Under the pieces are notes generated by a model, which saw only the letters and a program-made list of their open reading frames with translations, had not been told where the DNA came from and searched no databases. Shown here in pieces: positions 21,366-36,800 of a DNA stretch of 64,000 bases. Positions within the stretch are counted from its first letter, which is position 1. Each line of letters opens with the position of its first letter. Both the position numbers and the translations under genes were made by a program. This DNA comes from Gonapodya prolifera JEL478 (lineage: Eukaryota > Monoblepharomycota > Monoblepharidomycetes > Monoblepharidales > Gonapodyaceae): the NCBI GenBank assembly GCA_001574975.1, contig KQ965733.1, forward strand, positions 809,012 to 873,011, given 5' to 3'.

Positions 21366-21752
21366 CGAGAGGATCCGATGGTGATTGTGCTGAATCTGGG
21401 TGGTGAGGTTGGGATGTACGGATGCGCAAGGGCAGGCGACCACAAGAGAGTTGGCACACTCCTGTTCATCTTTCCTCTTCAGTTTTCTTTGTAATCATTA
21501 TATATAACCGATGAAATTGTTTTCTCTGGTGAAATAACGCGTCCACGGCAGTTCTACGTTAGTCCGTTGTCTTCGTGGCTGTTTCAAGCTGGATCTCATT
21601 GCATTGGGGCGAGGTGCTTTCAGACATAATGGGTAAATACAATGTTGAACAAATCCAAATATTTTGAGGGTCCTGGCTTGATTCATCAAGGATCTGTTGG
21701 GAGACGAAACCTGCCCTCTCGTTCGTTCAATCTTGCGAGATAAGGCCGTCCG
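21366..21752. promoter_or_regulatory. divergent upstream region, NNF1 / LKR-SDH
   Basis: 387 bp between divergent start codons, with a TATATATAACC stretch near 21498 that could serve the NNF1 side. No upstream coding exon for either gene was found. Confidence 0.4.
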
Positions 21753-24700
21753 ATGCTCGCACTCTTCGCACGTTCCTTCTCGCCAGTTGATGGCATTGGT
21801 GCGGGGATGCGCGTCTGCCCGCTTCTAGCTCGCCACATCGCCGTCGAAATATCTTCAGACCGTGTAAAACCCACATTTGGTCAAAGAACATACTCTGTAG
21901 AGACACCTGGGAAGACGCTATCGATCGGGATTCGAAGGGAGGGGAAAAATAGGTGGGAACGGAGGGTAGCCCTATGTGAGTGTCGGCGTGTCTTATGTTG
22001 GCGTTTTTCGAGCTGAAGGCCCGAAATTTGCACGATTTGGAACTGTGAGGACGTGTATTGGGGTAATTTGAGTGGACTGCGATGGAGCTCTGGAAAATGA
22101 GGAAGGGAATCAGCCATGACCTTATCGAACTCTTGGATCGCGTCCTCTTGTGCGCGCCGTCTTGGTCTGAAGCATATGGCACTCTGATTATTCAATTTTG
22201 TGAAGCTCCCAAGGTTGTCGAGCGCCTAGTCAAAGATCTCAATTGTTCGGTATATGTACAGCCCTCAACAAAGAGAATATTCGGGGATGAGCGCTATGCG
22301 AAAGCGGGAGCTTTGGTTCAGGAAGATCTCTCGAATGCCGATATCATCTTTGGTGTGAAAGAGGTTGCCATCAACGAGTTGATTCCAGAGAAGACGTATG
22401 TGTTCTTCTCGCATACACACAAAGGACAGCCATATAACATGCGAATGCTGAAGGAGATCATGGATAAGGTTGGTTTGTCGTAATTTTGTGTGTGTGTCAT
22501 GAACCCATGTTTACTCGTTGGCATAGCGCATTCGCCTCATCGACTATGAACTCATGACAGATGACAACCTGAAGCGGCTCGTCCTCTTCGGAGCCTTTGC
22601 TGGCTATGCAGGTATTGTTGATTCTTTACATGGGCTGGGCCTCCGCCTTCTGGCCTCTGGATATGGCACCCCCTTCCTTCACGTTGGTATGACGCACATG
22701 TGGGTAACGACACCTCGAACAACATTTTTGATCTTTCGAATAAAGTTACCGAACCAGGTATCGCTCTCTCTTCGACGCCAAAGCGGCACTGCGAATGACG
22801 GGGCTACATTTGGAGCATGAAGGGCTGCCCCGATCACTTGGACCTACTACGATCGTATTCACGGGAGCAGGGCATGTCACGCAAGGTGCAAAAGAAGTGT
22901 TTGAATGTCTGCCACACGAGTATATCAGTGCCAATGATCTTAAACCTTTGGTGGAAGGAGACGGTAAGTTGGTGTCGCATGAATTTCATTCGAAAATATT
23001 GACAAATGGCATCTTAAGATTTTGACCCAAAGCGCATTTATGCATGTCAGGTCAAGGCCGAGGACTACGCTGTTCGAAAGGACGGAAAGCCGTTCGAGCG
23101 TCAAGACTATCTTGCCCATCCGGAGCTGTATGAGTCCGTCTTCCATGAGAAGGTTTGAATGAAACGTTGCCCCTTGTTCATCCTATCACCATTCAAGATC
23201 TTGTACAGTTTGCGCCGTATGCAACAGTTATAGTCAATGGAATTTACTGGGATCGGTAAGCCGAAACTCACTTTTCCTTGGAAATTTCTGATCTTGAACC
23301 AACGACATAGACGATACCCACGGATTCTCACACGTGAGCAGTTTAAGCACATAACTGCAGATGCTGAAAATCGAGGCAGGAAAGGACCGAAGTTGATGGC
23401 ACTCGCAGATATTAGCTGTGACTTTGAGGTGTGTTGTAGCTGATATCATATTTGCAGAACACTATGAGGCAGACTAATGGAGATGGCTTCCAGGGATCTA
23501 TTGAGTTCATGAACAAGGCCTCTACAATCGACTCCCCGTTTTACTACTATGACCCTCTTCAAGGAACTTACCACAACAATATTGAAGCACCGGGTATTCA
23601 AATTATGTCCATTGATAATTTACCAACTGAGCTCCCTCTCGAAGCGAGTGAATACTTCAGCAAAGCCCTCTCGCCGTTTGTTAGAGAGATGGTGTGTGCA
23701 TTTGGGATTGCTGTACTTTCATCACCTTTCAAAACAATATGAACGGTTTACAGCTGAAGGACAACTTTGAACACCCGGTTGTCGCACGTGCAACAATCAC
23801 TGATCTCGACGGGAAACTGGTGGGAAGACATCAGAAGCTGCTTCCATCCATCGAAAAGTATGGTACTCCGGCGTGAGTACATGAGAACCAAGCACTGTGT
23901 TGGTTTTTCCGTTTACCTGACGAGTCGCACATCAAGCCCACCAGTCGTAAAACCCAACGCCAAGGTACTCGTCTTAGGCTCAGGGCTTGTGGCGTCTCCA
24001 GCAATAGAATACTTGCTGAAGAATCCCGAGTGGTCCGTCACCGTCGCTTCTGCCGACCTCGCCGAAGCCAAGAGACTTGCGCGTGGGCGCCCTCGGGTTC
24101 CCGTAGAGCAACTGAATATCTCCGACGCTCAAAACCTCGCCAGACTCATCGAAGAGACCGATTGTGTTGTGAGCCTAGTTCCAGCCGCCCTTCATCCAGT
24201 TGTCGCACGGGAGTGCCTCAAGCAGAGGACACCAATGGTAACAGCAAGCTACATCTCTTCGGACATGAAGGCGTTGGACGCTGAGGCAAAGAACCTCGGA
24301 GTGACCATTGTCAATGAAATCGGTCTTGACCCGGGACTTGACCACTGCGAGATTATGCGAATCATCGATCACGCAAAGAAGGAAGGCGGTGTAGTCAAGA
24401 AAATTGTTAGCCTCTGTGGAGGTTTGGTTAGGTCTGTCGAAGTTGCTTGGACGAGTCATCCCTCATGAGAGTGGCAGACTGAGTGATCATCCCCTATGTC
24501 GCAGTCCGGAATCCTCCGACAATCCGATTGGCTATAAATACACGTGGAGTCCACGAGGTATTATTTCTGATTTTGTTTGCTTTTGCGTCTAATTTCCGAA
24601 CACAAGTACATTTTAAGGTGCTCTGACGGCCGCACTCAACGCCGCCCGGTTCAAGGAGGATGGAAAGATTGTCACCATTCCTGGCCCTGAACTTCTGCAG

Positions 24701-25807
24701 TCTGCGCGACCTTTGCCAATTTACAAGGGATTCAATTTTGAGCTCATCCCTAACAGAGACTCTATCTCGTACGCGGAGATGTATGGAGTCGCGGACGGCA
24801 CGGAAGCAAAGGGTCTCGACACAATTTTGCGTGGAACTATTCGCTATACCGTGAGGCTCACCGTTTTCATCTATTGATACTTTCAGTTGATGATCATTGG
24901 CATCAAGGGCTACTGCGAGATAATGGACGCACTTCGGGAATTCGGGATTCTGTCTCTTGCCAACGCTTCGGGTACACTCGGCGTAAATTCCGGTCACGGA
25001 ACATGGGTAATGTTGCCAAATGTTTCGGTTACCAACAAAAGCTCACCTGGTATTCGTATTCGGGAAGGCTGAAAGTCTCCAACATCTTCTGGGTGCTAAA
25101 TCAACGTCTAAAACCGACTTGAAGACATCCGTAGTCTACAGACTTCTCGGAGGAGCGTCCTCGCGAAAATGGACGCCAGAGGAAGTGGAACGAGTATGGG
25201 GAGCCCTGGAATGGTTCGAAACTCTCTTCACCCATTTCATGATCCGATGATGAGCGCAGTCCTCCTCCCTCGCAGGTTCGACTTTATTAATCCTGCTAGC
25301 AAACTTTCGTGGCCCGCAAATGTCGAATCTCCACTCATGGTTGATTTGTTGGCGGGCGTCCTCTCCCGCCGTCTCGCACTGACGCCACATGAGCGAGATC
25401 TGGTAGGTTCCCGCGTGAAGAATTACCACTCCTAGGACTACTTTCAACCTCAAATTTTGAAGGTGGTGATGCACCACGAAATCGGGGTGCTACGTCACGA
25501 CGGCAAGACAAGACAGGACATCTCCTCGACGCTGGTGCTGTACGGGGAACCCAACGGGCACACGGCCATGTCGAAAACAGTGGGGCTACCTGTTGCTATC
25601 GCGGCCGAAATGATTGTCAAAGGTGTGTGGTGATGATGTCGTTTTGTTGCCTGCAAGTGTCTCGAACGACTCATCTGAAACATAGGGGAGCTGACTCGAC
25701 CAGGGGTTCTGGCGCCTCTTGCATCCGATATATACACGCCCGTTCTTGCTCGGTGTGAGGAGCAAGGGATCAGGTTCCTCGAAAAGGTGACGACCACCCA
25801 ATTGTGA
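21753..25807 (+). CDS. AASS: bifunctional lysine-ketoglutarate reductase / saccharopine dehydrogenase (AASS)
   Basis: Catalyses the first two steps of the saccharopine route of lysine breakdown, in the mitochondrion. Residues 1-50 ([14 protein letters not shown], Arg-rich, few acids) look like a targeting sequence. The LKR half starts at [19 protein letters not shown] (exon 1, 21753-21975). It continues [26 protein letters not shown] (22206-22468), [28 protein letters not shown] (22527-22699), [39 protein letters not shown] and [19 protein letters not shown] short linker leads to the SDH half: [19 protein letters not shown] (NAD fold), [46 protein letters not shown] and GTIRYTGYCEIM. Its end is [19 protein letters not shown]. 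About 15 introns are needed. A last exon ending at 25866 is an alternative C terminus. Confidence 0.92.
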
Positions 25808-26167
25808 ACGGAGATTACACACGTGTGAAGGAAGAAATCGATACCATCGGTCCGCTGGTCAAGTAATGCGCCCAGCCGCGAATTGGAATGTTAACTAAAC
25901 TTTAACTTGTAATGTAATTATGAGTCGATTGTGAATGCACAGTAGCACAGGCCAGGCATAAGTCACTCGGATTGGATTGTCCCAATGTCCAAACTAACCT
26001 ATCCTCACCAATACGATGCGCATAACTAAGTTTCTCCCACTCCAGACCAAACGTCCACCAAACGTCCATTTCCTTCTCTGGTTTCCCGTTTCAACCAGTT
26101 CCTCCCCCAGCTCCAACTCAACTCAACCTTTGTCCTCGCGCCCTCATACTGCTTGCCCACGCCCGCA
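25808..26167. other. convergent 3' intergenic region
   Basis: About 360 bp between the ends of LKR/SDH and the NDR kinase. It includes the possible alternative last exon of LKR/SDH up to 25866. The rest is AT-leaning with no gene. Confidence 0.4.
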
Positions 26168-28804
<2,637 letters not shown>

Positions 28805-29433
28805 TTGTGTGCGGGCGGGGGTTCAGGGAAGGCGTGAGGGTAAGTTGGTGTTGTGTTTTGGTGTTTGGGAGACACGCAGCCCGCGGTGAGAGTTGATGGG
28901 CCACGGGGAGGAATGCAGATGAGGTGAACGTGGGGTGTGGCGGTTTGTGTCTGATGGATGGCGGTTGGGGGAGATCGGTATTGTGACGGCAGATGCGGGT
29001 GGGTGGAAAGATGCGGTTGCCAAATAAATTTTCAATGGGTCGCAATAGAGGGAATATGGCGGACATTAAAAAGATGGGGGAACGGTGTGTATGTATTTGG
29101 AAATGGGGAAGAGGAAGAAAAAGAGTATGTTTCCCGGAGGGGAGGGGGACTGGAGAGACGAGTGAAGGAGAAAAAGAGGCAAAATAGGAGATGTGATAAG
29201 ATATCAGCGAAAATAAGAAGAGTTGATGGATTAGGTGAAGAAGGTGTGGACATGCGTTGCATGTGATGGTGGCCAGCCTTTCGGTGTGGCCGAAATAACG
29301 CTACCCCCTTACGAGGACACAAGCAGGCAAGGGGACGCAGCGGCAAGAAGCGAAGGGAAAGCAGAGCAACGACGGGTGGAGCGATTTCAGGCACGCGACT
29401 GCGGAGAGCGACAGCCGGAGCGAGGTTGCCATT
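28805..29433. promoter_or_regulatory. divergent upstream region, NDR kinase / DENND11-like
   Basis: 629 bp between divergent starts. It contains a purine-rich tract at about 29095-29195 (pyrimidine-rich on the kinase sense strand), as often found at fungal promoters or 5' UTRs. No open frame in it resembles a protein family. Confidence 0.4.
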
Positions 29434-32400
29434 ATGGTCGGCAGCGATGGACGGGCGATGGACGGCGAGACGGGCGACGGCGCTGCAGGCGAGGAGCGCG
29501 AGGGCGAGGCGACGGGTGGAGGTGCCGGTGCGGCGGCGAACGGAGCGGGGGGCGTTGGGGCGTGGGGTGGGAGTGATGTGACAGTCGGGGTGGCAGCGAG
29601 GAAGGGACCGGGCCCACGTACCGCACGCAGCGCAGACGGCGCACGCAGACACAAGACAGGATCTCAGGCGCATTCGCACCCGCTGGCCATCGCGTGGTCG
29701 CACATGTCGCTGGCATCCCTTGCCAATGTCGTCGCACCTTCGCCGCCCCCGCCGCTGCCCCTTCCCCCCGCGCTTCCCCCAATCGCAGCCGTGTTTGTCG
29801 CACGCTTCGACGCGCGCGTGGGAAACCTGGTCGAGTACTCGTACCCCCCGGAGTGCGACGTCGCAGGCGTGGAGTTCTGCGCGATACCCGCAGGTGCTCA
29901 TCTGGCCGTGGCAGGCAAGACGGTGCAGGATGTCATGTGAGCTGTTTCTCCTGTCTGCCTGCCCACTCTCGCATCCCATTCAACGTTCAACACACACTCT
30001 GACACACAGCTACTTCAAACTCAACTCACTATACGGCCTCGCAGTCTTCGCATCGGCAGCACTCGCACCCCCTCCATCCCCACACTCACTCCAATCCTCG
30101 CCGCACCGCACCCGTGTCTTCTCCACAGACACGGGCTACCGCGATGTCGCGCCGACGTCTGACCCACTCCCTCCACCTCAAAACCCATCGTCATCACACC
30201 CGCCGCTCCTTCCCTCCGAACGCGGCGCCCGTCTGCGCGCCGTAGGGATCCTTGCGCGGGGATGGTGGGGCCTTGCGGGCGAATCGGGGCCGTCAACTGC
30301 CCCTGCTCAATCCGACTCTACCCACTCTCGCCCCGGTCCGTCATCCTCTTCTTCGTCCCATATTCCGCCGTCCTCGCAACCCCCACGGCCATCCCTTGCC
30401 GGCTACGTCCCCTGGCTCCGGTCTCAAGTTCTGTTCCACTTGCACAGTCCGCTTGCCCTGGCCGCACTGGCGGCCGGCGCGGCGGGGGGTGAGAAGGGCG
30501 TGCCTAGCTCTGGAAAGAGCGGGGGCGGTGCTGGTGGCGGCAGTGGTGGCAGCGCGGGTGGAGAGAGAAGCGGCAGCGCGGGGGACAGGGACAGGGGACG
30601 GGACAAGTCCAAAGCAGAGAGGGATGACAAGGCCGGCAGAATTCGCGCGGACTCGGCCAGTGGTGCGGAGCGGGTGGAGAGGGCTGAGAAGCCCGGCAAG
30701 AGTGCTTCAAACTCGGCCAATGCGGAAAGGGCAAAAGACACACCCACCTCGACACACGACAGACCTAATGGTCTCCCACCCTCGTCTGCCTCGTCCTCAT
30801 CCTCCATCATACCACCTCTCCCTCCACCATCTCCCGCACCATCTTCATACTCAAAACCCCCCTCACACCCATCCGCCACGCTCGCCCCACCTCCACCCCC
30901 ACCAAACCCACCCACAACCCCACCCCCGCCTCCACCGCGCACACCCTCCACTGCGGGCGTGACACTCCACCCGCCACAACCACCCCCGCCACAACGCACG
31001 CCAAGCGCCGATAAGCTGTCCATCGCGTGTCTGCCCTCGACGGCGTTGCCATATACGATGCTGCAGCGGTTTTACGAGGCGCACAAGGAGGGTGCTCCCG
31101 GTGTTGCTGGGCGTGTGATTGCGGCTGCGGCTCCGCCAATCTTACCTGCACCACACGCTGCTGACGCCGACGCGCAGGAGAAGGGCGTCTCAACTGCCGG
31201 CGCAGAAACGGTCACGGACATTGACACGGACACAGACACTGAGGACGCCGACCTCCCGCCACCCCCGTCAACGCCCATCATGCCGGGTAGGGAGCTTGTG
31301 CTGGACGCCGTCCCCCGCGCCCCGCCTTCACCCACCGACGACTGCGCGAGCGGTGGTGAAGGGCGACCCAGCGTCGTCGACCAGCCACAAGCGCAGAGTC
31401 CTCCGCACATTCCCCCCAGGACGGCGTCGCGGGGTGCAATGGCAAAGGCGAGTGCGAGGGGCAAGGATAAAGGGAAGGAGGTTGTTCGTGAGGGTGCGGA
31501 TGAGGGTGCCGTTGGAGGGTCAGGGGAGGAAGCTGCCGTTTCGAAGGGAGCTGGAGGGGGGGAAAACAAGGAGAGCGGGAAAAGGGGTGGTGAGAGAGCC
31601 GTGACGGGGTTTTGGGAGCAGAGGCCTAGTGTGGGGAGATTGTTGGTGAGTATTTTGTGGAGGCGGTGGTATGGGTTCGGTGGGTGGCAAGGTTTTAGCA
31701 TTGGCGTGGCCTTGGAAGACTAAGGGATGTGGCAGTAAGGTCGAACGGAAGAAGATGTGGCTGGAATAGCGAAGCTGTTGCGCTTCGTGCAGTCTCGCTT
31801 TTGTTCACCTGTATGTACTGAATCACTCATCACTTGTTTCCGCCGCCCTCTCCCCCAACCACTCATCACACCAGCGCGAACTCCCCCCCGGCTACCTCGC
31901 CCACTTCGTGGATTACTTCGGTCCCCAAGTGTTCCTAATCTGGAAGTACGCACTCACGCGGAAGAGGATCGTGTTTTATGCTGATCCACCAGTGCTGACC
32001 ATGGTGCATCGTGGTACGTGTGTGAACGGGCGGGGGGGGAGTCGAGGTGCGGTGGGGAGTGCACAATGGACTAAGGAAGAGATGGCGGAGTTTGACAAGT
32101 AGACTGCCTGTTCGCGTCAACTGCTCGCCTACGTACTAAGACCCACTGATACCCTCCCGGCAGTCGTGGCCACCATGCTCCTCACCACCCACCTCCTCCC
32201 CGATTCCCCCGACTCCTTCTCCTCCGCCTCCACGTCGCGCACTCGAGCCTCTTCAGACGGTGTTCCAACTTCATCCCTCCTCGCCACATCTGACTCGCTG
32301 CCAACGGAGGCGGGCCCCGCCCCCCTTCCCTCACAGCTATATCAGCCGGTTTTCTACGTCAATGTGAACGATATCCCTCGCCTGCAACGGCTCAGCCGGC

Positions 32401-33773
32401 GCCGCGAAGGCTTCATCGCGTGCACGACAGAGTCCATATTCAGACACAAGACCGACCTGTGGGACTTGTGGGTCGAGTACGGCATCGTCGTGCAGAACGA
32501 GATGGGCGCTGTTAGGGCCAGGGGGCGTAGTAGGGGTCCCGCTGGGAGGTCCCGCAGTGCCACCCCGGGGACTGAAGCGGTTGGAGTGGCCGCCACGGGT
32601 GGGTCGCCGAGAGGGCATTCGCACCCCAGAAACGCATCGAGTGACCGTAGCGCGAACGCAGAAAGACTGGACAAGACCCCCGTGACGTTCCCGCTGACTC
32701 CTGCGGATCGGACGCGGTACACGGCGCTACGCCGGTCGATTCAGCATCTGGAGCGCGAGTCGGCTGGCTGGAGCGGTACCGGGGTGGCGTTTGGCCGGCG
32801 CCGCGCATCAAGGACCCCTGAGGGGCGGTCGGCGTCGACGGCTGCGCGGATTCAGAGTGGTGGAGCGGCGGCGGCGGCAGCGGAAGAAGGCGAGAAGGAT
32901 GGTGGCGGGTATGCCCGCGCCCCGGACGATTTCGGTGACGAGGATCTCGGATGGCCCGTTGTCGGGGAGCGGGAGCGTGAGCGGGCCTACCTCGTGCGGC
33001 GGAGTTTGAGCGCCAACGACCTAGAGAGCAGGGCGCGGACGTCGGCGGTGTCGTCTGCGGAGCGACCTAGTTTCGGCGGACTTTCTCGGTCGAGCTTTGG
33101 GGAGCCCAGGAACTCTGGTCAGCACGACTGGGAGCGGGAGATGACGCCGTGGGAGGAGGATGTGGACGAGTATTCGGGTCTGCTGCAAGGGGATGAAGAG
33201 AGAGAGCGTTTGGAGCGCGATGACGGGCAGAGAACCGCTCTGGAGCGTGGCAGGTGGAAGCGCGATGTTCGAGACTCGGAGGATCATGTCGGTCCGGGTG
33301 CAATGTGGTCTCCCACCAACACCGAACGACGCGCGGACCGGCTGGTGGCGAGGTACTTTTGCGCGCTCAATACACAGATCCTGCAGACGCTGTTGCTGGC
33401 GTCCACGACGGGGATTCCAGTGGACCGTGGCACGCTCAAGGAGCTTGGGCTGGATCCTTCGCACGACTTCGATTTTGTGGACGAAGTAGCCAAGACAAAC
33501 GCCGGTCTGTACGAGGTTGAGATCTCCAGGCGTGGTGGCGGGCTGTGGGGCACTATTGCAGGACTCATCGACTCTAGGCACCAAGCATCCATACGCGATG
33601 GGGTCACGAGGGCTGCGGATACCGCGGCGGAGATGGGCGAGGCCATAGGAGGAAGTATGACGCGTGGATGTGGGATATGTTGGACGTTGTTTGGGTCGTG
33701 TTGGCACTGTGTGGAAGGGGCGACAGCGTACATGCCATTTGGGAGGAGGGAGGAAAGGGGTATCCATCTCTGA
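29434..33773 (+). CDS. DENND11/LCHN-like DENN-related protein with long disordered inserts
   Basis: Related to human DENND11 (LCHN), a DENN-type protein thought to act on small GTPases and membranes. Exons are 29434-29936, 30010-31645, 31875-32013 and 32164-33773, with exact phases. The family blocks are present in order: AVFVARFDARVGNLVEYSYP, GVEFCAIPAGAH, DVIYFKLNSLYGLAVFA, ERGARLRAVGILARGW and YVPWLRSQVLFHLHSP. After long inserts come GYLAHFVDYFGPQVFLIWKY, ALTRKRIVFYADPPV, QPVFYVNVNDIPRL and GFIACTTESIFRHKTDLWDL. Then TPADRTRYTALRRSIQHLE follows. Between blocks lie several hundred residues of Ser/Pro/Gly-rich, low-complexity sequence (about 30500-31600 and 32520-33300). The total is about 1,260 residues against about 450 in animals. 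The start is the first ATG of a Gly/Ala-rich tail of uncertain use. Confidence 0.82.
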
Positions 33774-33890
33774 AGCATTATCACATCATGGTACAAACAA
33801 GGTCATGGGTATCGGGTATGAGATACAATGTATTGCTGTTGTGTCACCCAACGTTCTGGTGCAATATCAATCGTCCTCGGGTTGCCACTG

Positions 33891-36800
33891 TTACCCAACA
33901 ATGTGGGTGGTTAGGCCCGATTCTCGCCCAAAAGCCCAGAAGTTGTTGTAGTTCAACCGCAAAAGGAACTGATCGAGATGCACAATGTGCTGGTACATGC
34001 TATTCGAACGCAACGACGCCCCTGGAGTTAGTGTGGAGCCGGTACTAGTGGCACCGGGAGGTGCTGAAGACGCCGTCATGACGCCAGAAAACGTACGGAA
34101 GAGGAATTTTGTGTCGGTCCAAAAGAACTAGTGGCAATCACGGCATGTTAAAGAACGCCAGGGTGGACGAAAACTTTGGCACTGACCTCCTCAAACTCCC
34201 GGAGGTCTTTCTCCATCTTTACAAGCTGCTCCAAAAGTCGTGTTCTGCGTCGCTCACCCGCAGTAGCGGTTTCAGTGGGCCCTTCTCTCTCCGGCAGTAC
34301 CGAACCCCATCCAGCCTCTACCACGATGGCGAAGCGCTCGCACGTCTCAAGTACCGCTTTGATGGTCGTCCCTACCATGTTGAAAACGTTTTCTTCCATG
34401 AAACACCCTTTCAAAACCCCAGTGAGGAAGCGAGTGTGAGTCTCCGAGAGATAAGTTATCGTTGGGGTTTGAGAGGGCTTGGATGATGTGTTTTCTTGCT
34501 TCAGGGATTGGACGAGCCTTTGAAAGTTTGGCTCCAAAATGTCTGACTTTGGCGTGTTCAGCGAGAGTGAGCTCACTTGTCGACTATGTCGACGACTCGA
34601 AAACACACCTGCAAGTATCCCCACAATGCCTCAACAAAGAAACTCATCGCTGTCCGCAGACTCCATATACTTCTAGCAAGGTCCGCTTTCGATTTCTGGA
34701 TGGGATCATCCGGTACAAGTCCAGCAGTGTTTGGGCGAGCGGCGGGCGCTCCAATTCTGAGGTTCCGACTTTTTGCGACAAGACGCCAAACATCTCGATC
34801 AAGAAGTATTTGCACTCGTTTAATGGTGAGAAGAAAAGAAAACAGGGCAGAGTAGCTGTTGTTCAACATAGTTGACGTCGTTTTCGCCTACCACATTTCA
34901 AAAAAGACGACACACGAACCTTGCCCAGCTTTCCTTACCAATCACAACATCCAAGGGCCACTCGACTTCACACTCCAGAGTTAGAGGAAGACCCACCAAT
35001 TCACTTGCATACGGGTCCTTTGAGCGACCCGACTGTCGTATGGGAGGTCGCGTCGGCGCGGTATTCAGACTTTGGTTTTCCTTTTCTTGCGGTGATGAAG
35101 AGCGTTCCGGCGAGGATGACGAGTCTCGAATGTTCTCTCCTCGATTCCCCGCACTTGTCTGTTCTTTTCTTTCCTTCTCCTTTCCTTTTCCTATGTTGAT
35201 CCTTGATTTGACGCTCGCGTACTGTTTTGGAACTGGATGCTTAGGTGGTCCTTTTCCTTTTTCTTTCTCTGATCGCTTGACTTCGGGTCTTCCCGATTCA
35301 CCTGCACGATCACTCTGATTGATTGGGAACCCTTCGGGTTCCACGGATCCAAGTACTGGTTGCTGGGGCGGCAAGGCGGCAGGCTCAAGAGCAGGACTCT
35401 CTTTGGGAATCGTATCCTGTTCAACCGCATTTCCCGCAGAGCTGGTACTCTCTTGGGTTGTTGTGGGTTCCCATATCCGGAATCGAAACGCTGTGACGGG
35501 ATAAGGTGGTGAAAGTTCGCTCGGACGTTTTCGCCGTTGAGCTTCAGTCTGCTCCGCTGCTACTGCAGCATCCAGTATGAGGTCTTTCTCGTCTCCATCT
35601 GCGTCCCAACCTGATATATCGCTTTCATCGTCCGCATTGGCGTCATCCGCTTCAGGTATTAGAGAACGATAAGTGGAATGAAGGAGCGAGGTAAGATCTG
35701 AAGAAGCGATAATCAGTTCGTTGCAACCTCATAACACAGAGATACAGGACTTACCGTGTTCAAGCACCCGCTTGTTTACCGTCATACCCGTCCATCCAGC
35801 ACCCATGGCTAGCCCAGCGATCCCCCCAGATCCAAGTGCCGCCCTCCGGGAAGAAGTTCTCCAATTGTCGCACCAGGTCTCCCAAAGATCTCCCCTGCCA
35901 ACAAGTGCGACATCACGTATGGAACGGAGATAAGATGCCAGTCGACGAGTAAGAAGAAGGCGATGAAGAGCCGAGGAAAGACGGCTTGTGATGGGTTGGA
36001 GCCGAGTGAGAAGGTTGGTGGACGGGTATTTGGGCAGCACGGTCGGGGAAACAGAAACGGTATCTGGAAGCAAGGAATCCGATTCGTTGCTCAAGTCCAC
36101 TCCAGGTTCAGCAAAAAGGGGTGATACCGTTGCAAATGCACTCTTCAGGTCAGTTGCATGCGCATCAAGCACAGACTGGGCATCGTCCGCCCCTTGTCTC
36201 TTGATCTGCGCAACGCGACTGATCATAGAGACTGCCTGTCCTATAAAGAGCACCTCGTTTGCAAGTTCATGGGGAATGTAGCTCGGCACAAGAGAATGAG
36301 TGACACGATATCTTGCGGGATCAACGGGGTCTTCAGATTCTGGAAGAAAGTCTTCCGGGTGAGCGTTCCCAATGCCAGATGTATGGACACCATCCGCAAG
36401 CTTTTGCGAGTCCACATCTGCAGCAGTTTCATCCCCATTCGCCCCAGTATCCAACGATATCCACCACTCCGTTCCGGGATCCCAAGCCCTACCGTATGAG
36501 CACCAAACAAAGCATTGCGTCAGCAGCACGTTGTGCTCTACATCAGCGGAAATTTGTTCGAAAACATCCCGAATATCTGGATCTCCCGAGAGGGAGCGTT
36601 CATAGATCATGGAAAGCAACGTGGGAGATGGTTGAGGAAGGTCCGGCGTGGGATAAAGAAGGTGCAGGAGGAAAGAGTGAAGGGACGGAAAGATTGTGAG
36701 ATACTTGTAATGTTCGATGCAAGTGCAAAACCAAAGATTATGCGACGAGTTGAGCGGGTTAACATCTTGAACGAGGAGAAAAGGCAAGTACTCCATTTAC

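Noticed and set aside
30424-31023. 199-codon minus-strand Gly/Ser/Leu frame
   Set aside because: It is the complement of the low-complexity insert of the DENND11-like gene.
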